From Phoronis australis (taxonomy: Eukaryota; Phoronida; Phoronidae): a stretch of 64,000 bases of DNA. The stretch is taken from NCBI GenBank assembly GCA_002633005.1, contig NMRA01000295.1:166967-230966 (forward strand), written 5' to 3'. Within the stretch, counting starts at the first letter, position 1; the number at the start of each line of letters is the position of its first letter. The notes under the pieces were generated by a model. That model made no database searches. It was given only the letters and a program-made list of their open reading frames with translations, and was not told the origin of the DNA. This document shows, piece after piece, positions 57,301-64,000 of the stretch. A program made the translations under genes and the position numbers.

Positions 57301-60300
57301 GTAATGTTGATTTCCCTAAAGCAATGTTTTATATATTTTTGTAAGACCAATTTTGACGTATGCGTGATAAAAGATTAATATTATAATAGAAATCCTATAA
57401 TATTGTTGTTGATTTCCTGTGTAAATCACTACAGTGTGTAGTTGAAGTGACGTTAATGGCAACATGTTGACTACGTTTCGAGAAAATCACAATATAGTAT
57501 GTGTAGTATAACTCTCAATCTTTTTCCATGTCGCATTAAACTGGAGATCATGAACTGATGATGCAGGTGAACGTAGGACCAAGACTACAAAACAGAAGAG
57601 TCAAACACAACGTACATTCAAGCCACACGGCGGGTGCCGCAAGTCAATCTTTTTATCTCTGTATCGATGTTATTAGTAAAACATCAATTAAAATCCAACA
57701 CGTTTTAGTAGAACACAAGTTTACACAACTTCAGGCCAATTTTTAGATCCTTGACGTTTATGAGTGGGAATCTTTGAATCAGCTCGTGAAGTGTTGCCGC
57801 ACTCCCCTCTCTCCCCATGGGCAAGCACATCATCATTCTTTGACTTCACTGGCTATTCGTTTTTTTCCTTTTGCTGTCACAATTTTACAAGGAGATTCTA
57901 TATTCGCTTTCATCTTCTGCAACAATTTGTTTACTCCTGGCTGACAGGCCATATGGAACAACTCCTGGGTGAGTCTTAAGTTAAGAACCCCTTGTTCTAA
58001 GTGATTTCGTCTAAGAGTAGATGTCTGTATTTCAAAACCCTGGTCGGGTGTACCTTTATGTCGTGGGTAACATGTTCGTTGAAGCTCGACTCACAATAAC
58101 AGTGAACTTGTTTCCTGAAATGAAAATAAATTCGTTTGTGAAACTAAAATTATGTTTGATGTATTGTATGAGTGATCATGGCAATTTAATGGAAATATGC
58201 TAATGTATACTGTTGTTCAGTTTTGATACCAAAGTAACACAGTAATTACCCAAAATGTTATTAAGTCTTTGTACCACACTTATTTTATAACCTTGTTCAC
58301 GTTTTGTATGTAAAAAGATCATTACTGTTCGACACACCACGATGCGTTCCCGATCGCATAAACAAACAAATTTGCGTTCCCGATCGCTTATCGTTGCGTT
58401 CTCGATCGCATCTTTCAACAGAAAAGCATCGAAAATAAGAGATCCTAACAAAACTACAAAAAACAAGCGTTGCGTTATATTTTCTCACGTCATTTCTTCG
58501 TAACTCTATGGTCAATTTATTGATTTATTGCCAAAAATAACGGCAATTTGCCAAAATGACATACATATCACCTGAAGTCGGCTCATGCGATGCCTCGGTT
58601 AACGTAACTTTTCTCCTGTAATTGGAAAAGACACTAGCCTAAACCTCTACCTGCCCTTCCTCAATGTGTTACGCCTTGAACTCATGTCTCTGTTTTCACA
58701 TTGGAAGTAAAAACAACGAAAATTTATCAAATTTACTCACCTTGCCTAGCGTCGCTTCTCACGCCAAATTTCGTTCTCGATCGCCTTCCGGGCGTTCTCG
58801 ATCGCGTGTTGGCCGGGATGGTTGAGCTTTGACGGCAGGAAGATAATTGTCGGGGAAACTAAAACTGGTGGAGACACTGACCTGTTCGGCTACGAAGATT
58901 AACCAAATTTGAAAGACGGACAACAAAGGCTTAAACAGGAAAACGAGAAAATAGAGGAACTGAGAAATCTGTTACAACTGCTGTCCATTAGGGGCAAATG
59001 TTTTAACAAATCCCCACCCCATCTGTATGGGCAGCGAAAAGGTTCAAAATAGACAACACTGCCAAATAAACAAGTGGTTTGACAAACAGACAAGTGGTTT
59101 GCTAAACAGACAAGTGATTCGTCAAATAAACAGGTCAAGAATGCTATGGTTTTCCAAACAGACAAGACAACTTTGCAGATTCTGTCGGATAAACAAGTGC
59201 CTACTGTTGAACGAACAAGTAAGTTGGCAAATGATTAAGTAGGTTACCAAACAGACAAGTAACCTGGTAGGCTCAACTTGTCGAACAGACAAGTCATTTG
59301 TTAAACGAACAAGACAAGATACAGATATTTTGAGAATAAGTGTCACAAAATGCTACATAACTTAAACCACAAATTACAAATATCAACTATACTTCTCATG
59401 CGCGTTGCCTATGGTTACATGGTGGTAGTCAGACACAAAAATTAGACAAACAAGAACAAGTGTAAAAAATTGTTACTCGAAGCTTATCGTTGTGTAAACA
59501 ATCAGTGAAATCTCTTGAGCACAGTCAGTATAGGGATCCTATTTATGTAATTAAGGTCACATTCAACTATTACTCTTCCAATGAGTGCATGACAAGTTGC
59601 GAAAAGTCATGTATAACGAGGTAGGTAAACGATCTCAATAAGTACGCTTTGTCGGGGAATTTTTGCCGATTTTGCTCATAACCACGCCATACTCCTCATG
59701 ACCAGTCCAAACACGTAGTACAGGTCCCCACACCGTGTAATAAGTTAGCGCCAGCGTAAAAGAACGAACCAAGTGTGACCCAAATGTGACCTAAAATTGA
59801 CCCAAAGGCACCCTCGGTGAATTCTTTCTTGGCCTTTACCTAGGTCAACCGTCTGGGCTGTCTGTGCATGGCATGATAATAAAAATAACACAGAGATTTA
59901 GTTTTACTAGTATTTAAAATAAGTCTTTTTACTCATTACTGAAGTAAATTGATTAGTTCATGAAGAACAACGTTACCTAGGTAAGCAGTTCCCCTACCTG
60001 CTTGGAGTGGCCAAATGTCTTTCCTTTTCAAAGGGGTCATTGGTCGGTCGGAAAAGTTATCACCTTGCTTGTGTAGAGCCTCTGCCATAATCTCGTTCGA
60101 ATTAAGAACAACAGCATACGTCGGTCCAATCTTCAAAGTGAAAATATCGCCATATTTTTGTGTTAACTCGCTAAAAACATCGTCCTCTCGCTTTCCAAAG
60201 AACAAGTGAATATTCCCAATGACGGGTAAAGGTACAGGGCCGGGCGGCATGTTGTGTGTCTTGTTGGCTGCATTTACGGCTTTGTAAAGAATCACTAGAA

Positions 60301-60385
60301 TGAGCAACAGCAACAGAAATCCTAAACATACTGACAAACTCAGGTGAGGCAGCAGAGCGCTCAGCGCACTTGCAGAGAAACCCAT
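36380..60385 (-). CDS. Cytochrome P450, clan 2 (CYP2-like), microsomal
   Basis: Five minus-strand exons: 60385-59998, 49346-48816, 39987-39763, 39069-38848 and 36576-36380. Every intron is GT-AG and phase 1, giving 1563 nt and 520 aa. A leucine-rich membrane anchor (about residues 13-34) is followed by the proline hinge [13 protein letters not shown]. Other landmarks: the C-helix W139..R143 (WKSNR), the I-helix AAGTETT at 319-325 (oxygen activation), ExxR at 377-380, PERF at 432-435, and the heme loop FGIGKRLCLG with Cys460 as axial ligand. All are intact, so a working monooxygenase in the endoplasmic reticulum is expected. The substrate cannot be read from sequence. The second ATG was chosen because GCAGCCATGG is a strong Kozak context; the ATG at 60406 would add 7 residues. 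Introns 1 (10.7 kb) and 2 (8.8 kb) are packed with transposons. Confidence 0.95.
40209..40302 (-). repeat. 3' LTR of the Gypsy element
   Basis: 94 bp matching the 5' LTR, with a ~17-bp deletion. It is preceded on the minus strand by a purine-rich GTAAAAGAGACG, the likely polypurine tract. The end reads ACT where the 5' copy reads ACA. Confidence 0.85.
40426..44130 (-). pseudogene. Gypsy pol remnant: protease, RT fragment, RNase H, integrase
   Basis: The protease region (43840-43600) has LDCGATGN, with Cys in place of the usual Ser or Thr. The RT N-terminal part (43286-42690) reaches [12 protein letters not shown], holding the first catalytic Asp. About 60 bases later the sequence is already in the post-RT connection ([12 protein letters not shown]), so the palm with YxDD is deleted. 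RNase H follows ([17 protein letters not shown]). The integrase has a zinc-binding H...H and CSKSCHQC, Asp in FAADVMT and RRDQAHG, and Glu in [10 protein letters not shown] after a frameshift near 41240. The C-terminal DNA-binding part ([15 protein letters not shown]) and a Pro/Ser-rich tail end at 40426. Confidence 0.88.
43940..44823 (-). pseudogene. Gypsy gag remnant
   Basis: It starts at the ATG at 44823, 27 bases from the LTR end. The first residues [12 protein letters not shown] and [13 protein letters not shown] are typical of this Gypsy gag lineage. An in-frame stop follows about 55 codons in, and later segments ([17 protein letters not shown]-like, then CPRCKQ..L..FDHYLSQ) are in other frames. 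The last is the CCHC-like knuckle, with its final Cys replaced by Tyr. Confidence 0.8.
44850..44961 (-). repeat. 5' LTR of the Gypsy element
   Basis: 112 bp, starting TGCGCCATTATTTG and ending TTTTATTATTACA on the minus strand. Very short for an LTR; the full extent could be longer if the outer ends have diverged. Confidence 0.85.
45255..45590 (+). repeat. Dispersed repeat family 1, copy 2
   Basis: Same orientation and block order as 12985-13335. It lies in P450 intron 2, beside the Gypsy element. Confidence 0.7.
45895..46030 (+). repeat. Dispersed repeat family 4, copy 2
   Basis: Matches 30305-30405 in the opposite orientation. Confidence 0.75.
46072..46328. repeat. 32-bp minisatellite, 8 copies, P450 intron 2
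   Basis: Units contain AAACACGTGGTTCAAG and TCGACAACTC.TTAC. Each carries the palindrome CACGTG. Overlapping open frames here are caused by the periodicity. Confidence 0.97.
47430..48190. repeat. Foldback block: A-rich arm opposite T-rich arm
   Basis: 47436-47790 repeats GAAAGTAAAAC-like words about eight times. 47955-48190 repeats their complements (GTTTTACTTTC, TTTTAAAATTG). A non-repetitive centre holds GCAGCCACAGGTCATTACTG. This looks like a foldback element with arms built of degenerate short repeats. Confidence 0.65.
50980..50993. other. Assembly gap, 14 N
   Basis: A short N run next to CGGGGGGG, probably a homopolymer break in P450 intron 1. Confidence 0.98.
51222..52831. mobile_element. 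1.6-kb element with ~54-bp terminal inverted repeats
   Basis: 51222-51275 and the reverse complement of 52777-52831 share CGCGTTTCTTTTTTA, TTATCTCAG, ATCT and TTAATTATCT, about 75-80% overall. The left arm continues into its own palindrome ATTATCTCGAGATCCCGAGATAAT. No transposase was seen inside; a Penelope-like fragment lies at about 51.93 kb. Confidence 0.6.
51929..51960 (+). ncRNA. Hammerhead-like remnant of a Penelope-type end
   Basis: CTCATGATGATGT, then ATGAG, ACGTC and GAAACATGTTG. GATGT pairs with ACGTC beside an intact GAAAC. The CUGANGA box has lost its first C (AUGAUGA), so it is probably inactive. No endonuclease remnant is beside it. Confidence 0.35.
53143..53173. repeat. Short palindrome around TATAAATA
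   Basis: GCGCCACATA, TAAA, TATGTGGGCGC form a near-perfect stem. The word ATGTGGGCGCATAAAAA recurs in altered form near 51112 and, inverted, near 30471, so it is likely part of a dispersed repeat. Confidence 0.55.
53690..54165 (+). repeat. Dispersed repeat family 3, copy 2, with internal 40-bp minisatellite
   Basis: Collinear with the reverse complement of 27052-27355. At 54010-54165 it contains four copies of a 40-bp unit (CACTCTCGCTACGTTTTCTG, then ATGTAT.ACTTC) where copy 1 has only one. Confidence 0.85.
54732..54884. repeat. 23-bp minisatellite, 6-7 copies
   Basis: CTGTACGGACTCGCCTGAGC repeated, with C/T and G/A variants; a diverged copy follows at 54903. Confidence 0.96.
55947..58815 (+). 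mobile_element. 2.87-kb TIR element with ten mirror-image subterminal motifs
   Basis: 45-bp ends 55947-55991 and 58771-58815 are inverted with two mismatches, starting CGGCCAACACGCGATCGA. The motif GCGATCG(N)GAACGC occurs five times on the left (two in the TIR, then near 56199, 56231 and 56251). Its reverse complement occurs five times on the right (58344, 58374, 58396 and two in the TIR). No transposase was recognised. A small spliced zinc-finger gene starts 15 bp inside the left TIR. Flanking bases show no obvious target duplication. Confidence 0.8.
56007..56867 (+). pseudogene. Small spliced C2H2 zinc-finger gene carried by the 2.87-kb element
   Basis: Exon 56007-56031 (MADDGDVP, donor GGTGAGT) joins in frame to 56447 (acceptor TTTTTTTTCAG) and reads [15 protein letters not shown] to a stop at 56521. 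An overlapping frame continues [12 protein letters not shown]. Further on, 56714 onward reads [17 protein letters not shown] and, after a frameshift, 56793 onward reads [20 protein letters not shown] to TAA at 56865. These are two C2H2-type fingers. AATAAA overlaps the stop. At least two frameshifts break it as it stands, unless unrecognised introns remove them. It could be the element's DNA-binding accessory protein or a captured host fragment. Confidence 0.5.
59045..59330. repeat. Degenerate ~20-bp repeat array
   Basis: Words such as AAACAGACAAGTGGTTTG and AAATAAACAAGT recur about ten times at irregular spacing, inside the right end of the 5.4-kb element. Confidence 0.7.
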
Positions 60386-60425
60386 GGCTGCTTGAAGACA
60401 CAACATGCAACAAAGGTCGAAATAC

Positions 60426-60444
60426 TACGTCACGTAGTGACGTA
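60426..60444. promoter_or_regulatory. Inverted pair of CRE-like sites upstream of the P450 start
   Basis: TACGTCAC, three bases, GTGACGTA: a perfect inverted repeat 40 bp upstream of the chosen ATG. TGACGTA is one base from the CREB/ATF core TGACGTCA. The position fits a promoter or 5' UTR, but no transcription start is known. Confidence 0.4.
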
Positions 60445-61983
60445 TCAATGACATACCGGGGTATGTTGAATTGGTAGGCAGTGCTCAGTGCAACAAGATT
60501 CATGATTGTGCCAAACAAAGCGTCTATTACACACTTAGAACAATTTTTAAATAAAACGTCAGATGACAGAATGGCTCAAAACAAATTTCACAATGAATAA
60601 TTTACTATGCTGGCATTAGTAAGACTTATACGAAATATTGCCGCACTGGCTCCTTGTGAGCCACTCCAAAGTTTAAGAGTGACTTCATATAAAAACCAAC
60701 AGGTAGAGTCTTTACCAAAAATCAGAGATTTTTTGAGACTTAGCACATTCGTTTGGTTTGGTGAGATGTAGAAAAATCTCGCTTTATAAGAATTTCCAGC
60801 CATTATTAGTTTGCCAAAGTTCGCGCAGAGTTTTGCTGTTCCACGTATTTTATTTCTCTTGTTATGACTAGTACTTCCATTTTGCAACGAAATTGGGCAC
60901 CAAAGTAGACATATTTGCATGCATTTTGCTAGTATGTATAGCTAGCTGAAGACAAATGAGTGGTACGGTTGGAAAGGACTATGATTGAATAAATTTAATG
61001 GCAACTCCAAAGTTTATTTTTTCTATGGCATAGGGGGGCACACTACAGTTACAACAGGGTTTTGGCTGCCGACACAAACCCAAGTGGAGACGAGTCCTTA
61101 TCTCACGTCCTTATCGAGAGTCTGAAAAAACAAAAGGTTTTTTGGCGTTCCCAACTCAAAAGTACTACTCATGATAACTGAAACTTAATTCTGCTACAGA
61201 TTTTTAATCGGCAAATTCACATGGGGAAAAATACCGGCACACAAAAATAGGACCAAAAACATCAAAATTTGACAGTTCTCTCCCCAAATTTACTACTTCC
61301 CTGCAAGTGCTAGAAAACATCTAAATGCCCTGTGGCTACAGTGCCACCTAGGCGTAGGAAGTGAGTCGGCAACGGGGTGAGCGTTAACTATCGTGAAGTG
61401 AGAGGGGCAGGACACCATTAACCAGGGACGTAGTCCGAATAGGAAGTAGGTTACGAGGGCGACAACATGACGGCGACCGGCATAAGCGCAGGGCAGGCAA
61501 ATGGGTGGGACTCGATTATCTTTGGGGGAGGGGGGAAGTTTCCAGAACATTCATGTTAGTGACATACATTTAAAAAAGCAGGAATCGTCTACACTCACGC
61601 CTACTTGTTACGTAGAGATTTTCCAGGCAGAGAAAATTGATTCAGGTTTCTCAATCCGAGAAAACAATTTTTAGGGAAAGCAAGGCTGAATTTCGCCAGG
61701 AATTCCACTCTTGCAAGAATGGAATCATTTGTCAGTGTTTTCCCGTTTTTTTTCAAAATTGTCGTTTCATTTGATAAAAATCCCACCTCTTGGCCCACCG
61801 ACTTAGCATCCGTGGTACCCATTTATCATTTTTCTAAAGAACAACTCATGGAGGGGCCACCCGATAATGGAATCAGTTTCTTATTTTTTCCTGTTTTTGT
61901 GTATTTGAGCAGCATGCCATATATATATACTATACAGATCCGGGGCATTTTTATATATGAGACCTTTGCTGTGGGGTTGCAAA

Positions 61984-62016
61984 AAATTGTGGGGTATATA
62001 TAATGCCCCACAATTT
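61984..62016. repeat. Hairpin, 11-bp perfect stem
   Basis: AAATTGTGGGG, 11 bases, CCCCACAATTT. The spacer is TATATATAATG. Confidence 0.85.
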
Positions 62017-63529
62017 CAGACCTATCACAAACTGTTATTTGATATGTACAGTGCCTACACGTGTATTCTCTCAACAACTTGGTTTCATCACAACATCCTA
62101 TATATAACTCTGTACAGTCTCTCCCAAAAGATGTCACTGTTATTATGAGTGCCCTGCTGCAGAGTGCCATATGTGACCTACATTGGTATACTGTTATGTA
62201 ATGACCATTAAGTTACTTGACCTTCCACTGAAACAAGTGTCTGAGTTTTTGATTTTAGTGTTAATAGAGTTGGGGTTGAACATCCGTTTTACAGTTTGAG
62301 TTGAGGCAAGTTTTACTTCGTTTTATCTGAAACAAGAATCTTTGTGTGGAAGATGGTACATCGGAGATCTAAGTGTATGTTACATCCGAGATTTAAGTCT
62401 ATGGTAAGTCTTTCAAATTCCTTAATATTTTGATTTTTAAAGTAATAGCAAATTCATGTACCAGAGTGGTGATCATGGGAATGGCTAACATGCTTTTAAT
62501 AGAGTCCTAGGAACTATTTCTAATGCAGAAGATGCGGCCTTATACGGGCATCTGTCCATCCTAAAAATATTTCAAAATCTAACCGCCCCCATAGTATTAT
62601 GAGCTGAATAATTCCTTTTACTTTAAAAACTCCCGAGAGTTGTAGATTTCTATGCTTTATATCTCTGAGAAGAATTGAACTTCGTAAGATTTTCCAGATT
62701 AACTGCGAAATGGTGCCTTTTCTGAGAGAATTGCTTACAAATGGATGTCCTTTCAGTACCGATTTTCCCGAGAAAAACGTACATTTTGTGGACTGGAACG
62801 CTACAAAAGTCCCTCTAAGATGGAATCCCTTGATCAAATAAATAAGCAATATACTACAAATTCTAACAAGAGGCAAATACTGGAAAAGCACATTACATAC
62901 TAGCATTTACACTAAAACATCGTCAGGCATTGAGTAAAATCTTTCATAAAACTTTCGCAGTTTGGTCCGGTTCAGTCCTAAATGTCAACCAAACACTTTT
63001 GCTTAAAAAATATTTTACACTTCAAACAAGCCTGGAAAATTAGTGACTAAAGGTATTGATATGCTGTGTTGTTTGCCTGTTCTTTAAATGTGAGTTTTTA
63101 CTTAATGTAGCAAGAAACAGTGATTCGTACATGTTTTGACATTAATTCAATGTGAGTGATCTGGTATCAACTTCTTTTTCAACTCTTAAATGAGCCCTTG
63201 GAAATCAGTGACTGAAAACCAAATCTCAAACTTGAAATGGGAAAATCTAAGGTAAAATAATTTTCTGAAGTTATTTTGTCTAAGTTGCCAGAATATACAG
63301 GTTCTCAAATCTTTACTAACCAAGTGCCTAGAATGTGTATTCACTAAACATATTTTCTGTTGTTATTAAAAGGAGGGCACATACACCAGACCAGACGTTG
63401 TGAAAAAATACTTAAAAATATCTTTGAATTCTCTTAGTAACTTTGATGTCTGCTTAAATAACTCAACAAGGGATGGAGTGGTCCAAAGGGTCTGTGGGTC
63501 GATTGGTCAATAGTCTGACAGTGCTGTAG

Positions 63530-63760
63530 TGGGGCTTAGGTACATGTAGGCGCAGCCAACTACCTTTTTGCTGTTTAACATAGCCCCTACACATCGGGAG
63601 TTACGGTATACGTTTAGCGTAGTTGCAGCCAACCACCTTTCTACGTTTTATCGTAGCAACCACCTTTTTACTGTACGTTTTATCGTAGCAACCACCTTTT
63701 TAATTTAACGTACATGTAGCGTCTACGACCCGTAAGTGACGGTATAGTGGGGCGTAGTCT
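63530..63760. repeat. Short tandem and dispersed repeats, possible MITE
   Basis: ACGTTTTATCGTAGCAACCA occurs twice in tandem and in altered form once before. TGACGGTATAGTGGGGCGTA on the right echoes TGTAGTGGGGCTTAGGTA on the left. The boundaries are unclear. Confidence 0.5.
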
Positions 63761-64000
63761 CAATACGATAACTTATGCCATCAATGCGCTACGCCGATGA
63801 CATTGATGAACATTTCGGCGCGCGCAACCACCAGGCATACATGTATGCTCGCCGAGTAATGGAATGTTTATTAATATTTCAAGATAAAGAAATAGTAATG
63901 GTGTCACGTCCATAGGTGAATAAAGGGGGGGAGTGGCGAAGGGCCCTGAGGACACACCCCACGGGAGACTGAAAGTCGCTGCCAGCATATCGTTTCTTGG

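Larger units (their letters stand above)
55580..58990 (+). pseudogene. Degenerate transposon ORF, split by the nested element
   Basis: Left part in shifting frames: [20 protein letters not shown], then [12 protein letters not shown], then [20 protein letters not shown] up to about 55940. Right part from 58830: [24 protein letters not shown], a stop, then a coiled-coil-like stretch to about 58990. The words resemble an ORF family I recall from invertebrate mobile elements but cannot name. Several frameshifts and a stop show it is dead. Its interruption exactly by the TIR pair at 55947 and 58815 is the best evidence for nesting. Confidence 0.45.
54363..59737 (+). mobile_element. 5.4-kb TIR transposon, host of a nested element
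   Basis: 35-bp ends 54363-54397 and 59703-59737 are inverted copies with one mismatch, starting CACGGTGTGGGGACCTGTAC. TAATA lies just outside both ends. Inside are a 23-bp minisatellite, a degenerate ORF split by the 2.87-kb element, and a degenerate short-repeat region. CAC termini recall CACTA or Chapaev groups, but the superfamily cannot be fixed. It lies in P450 intron 1, 260 bp from exon 1. Confidence 0.65.
60586..64000. other. P450 upstream flank, no gene recognised
   Basis: AT-rich sequence with open frames lacking any known domain. It contains a hairpin at 61984-62016 and a short repeat block at 63530-63760. No exon pairs with plausible coding sense were found on either strand. Confidence 0.5.

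Overview
This is a window of an AT-rich metazoan nuclear genome, not a microbe. It has spliced genes with GT-AG introns, Penelope, LINE and Ty3/Gypsy retroelements, THAP-type DNA transposons, many minisatellites and three runs of N (assembly gaps at 13462-13545, 25560-26470 and 50980-50993). The protein families and repeat style suit an invertebrate deuterostome such as a hemichordate or cephalochordate. That placement is inference, and another invertebrate is possible.

Three host genes can be assembled exon by exon. (1) 1-7983, minus strand: a CFAP97/hemingway-domain (axonemal) protein. Its predicted downstream exons encode an annexin-like repeat and run off the left edge. (2) 14725-29486, plus strand: a complete ten-exon UBR7 gene (423 aa, UBR box plus PHD finger). 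(3) 36380-60385, minus strand: a complete five-exon clan-2 microsomal cytochrome P450 (520 aa) spread over 24 kb.

Region by region. 0-8 kb holds the CFAP97-type gene, with an 18-bp minisatellite 30 bp from one splice donor. 8-14.7 kb is the intergenic space between divergent genes, with a LINE tail, two minisatellites, a dispersed repeat and MITE-like debris. 14.7-29.5 kb is UBR7. Its introns carry a LINE fragment, a short foldback element, seven minisatellites, a Penelope remnant with inverted terminal repeats and hammerhead-like cores, and a 501-bp MITE. 29.5-36 kb is a degenerate ~350-bp repeat family, a hairpin, and a ~1.5-kb transposon with a broken THAP domain. 36-60 kb is the P450. Intron 2 holds a decayed Gypsy element and a foldback block. 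Intron 1 holds a 1.6-kb TIR element and a 5.4-kb TIR element into which a second 2.87-kb TIR element has inserted. 60-64 kb is the P450 upstream flank.

The host genes share no evident pathway: ciliary structure, ubiquitin ligation and oxidative metabolism. The most novel points are the CFAP97-annexin architecture and the 2.87-kb transposon with five plus five mirror-image subterminal motifs and its own small spliced zinc-finger gene.
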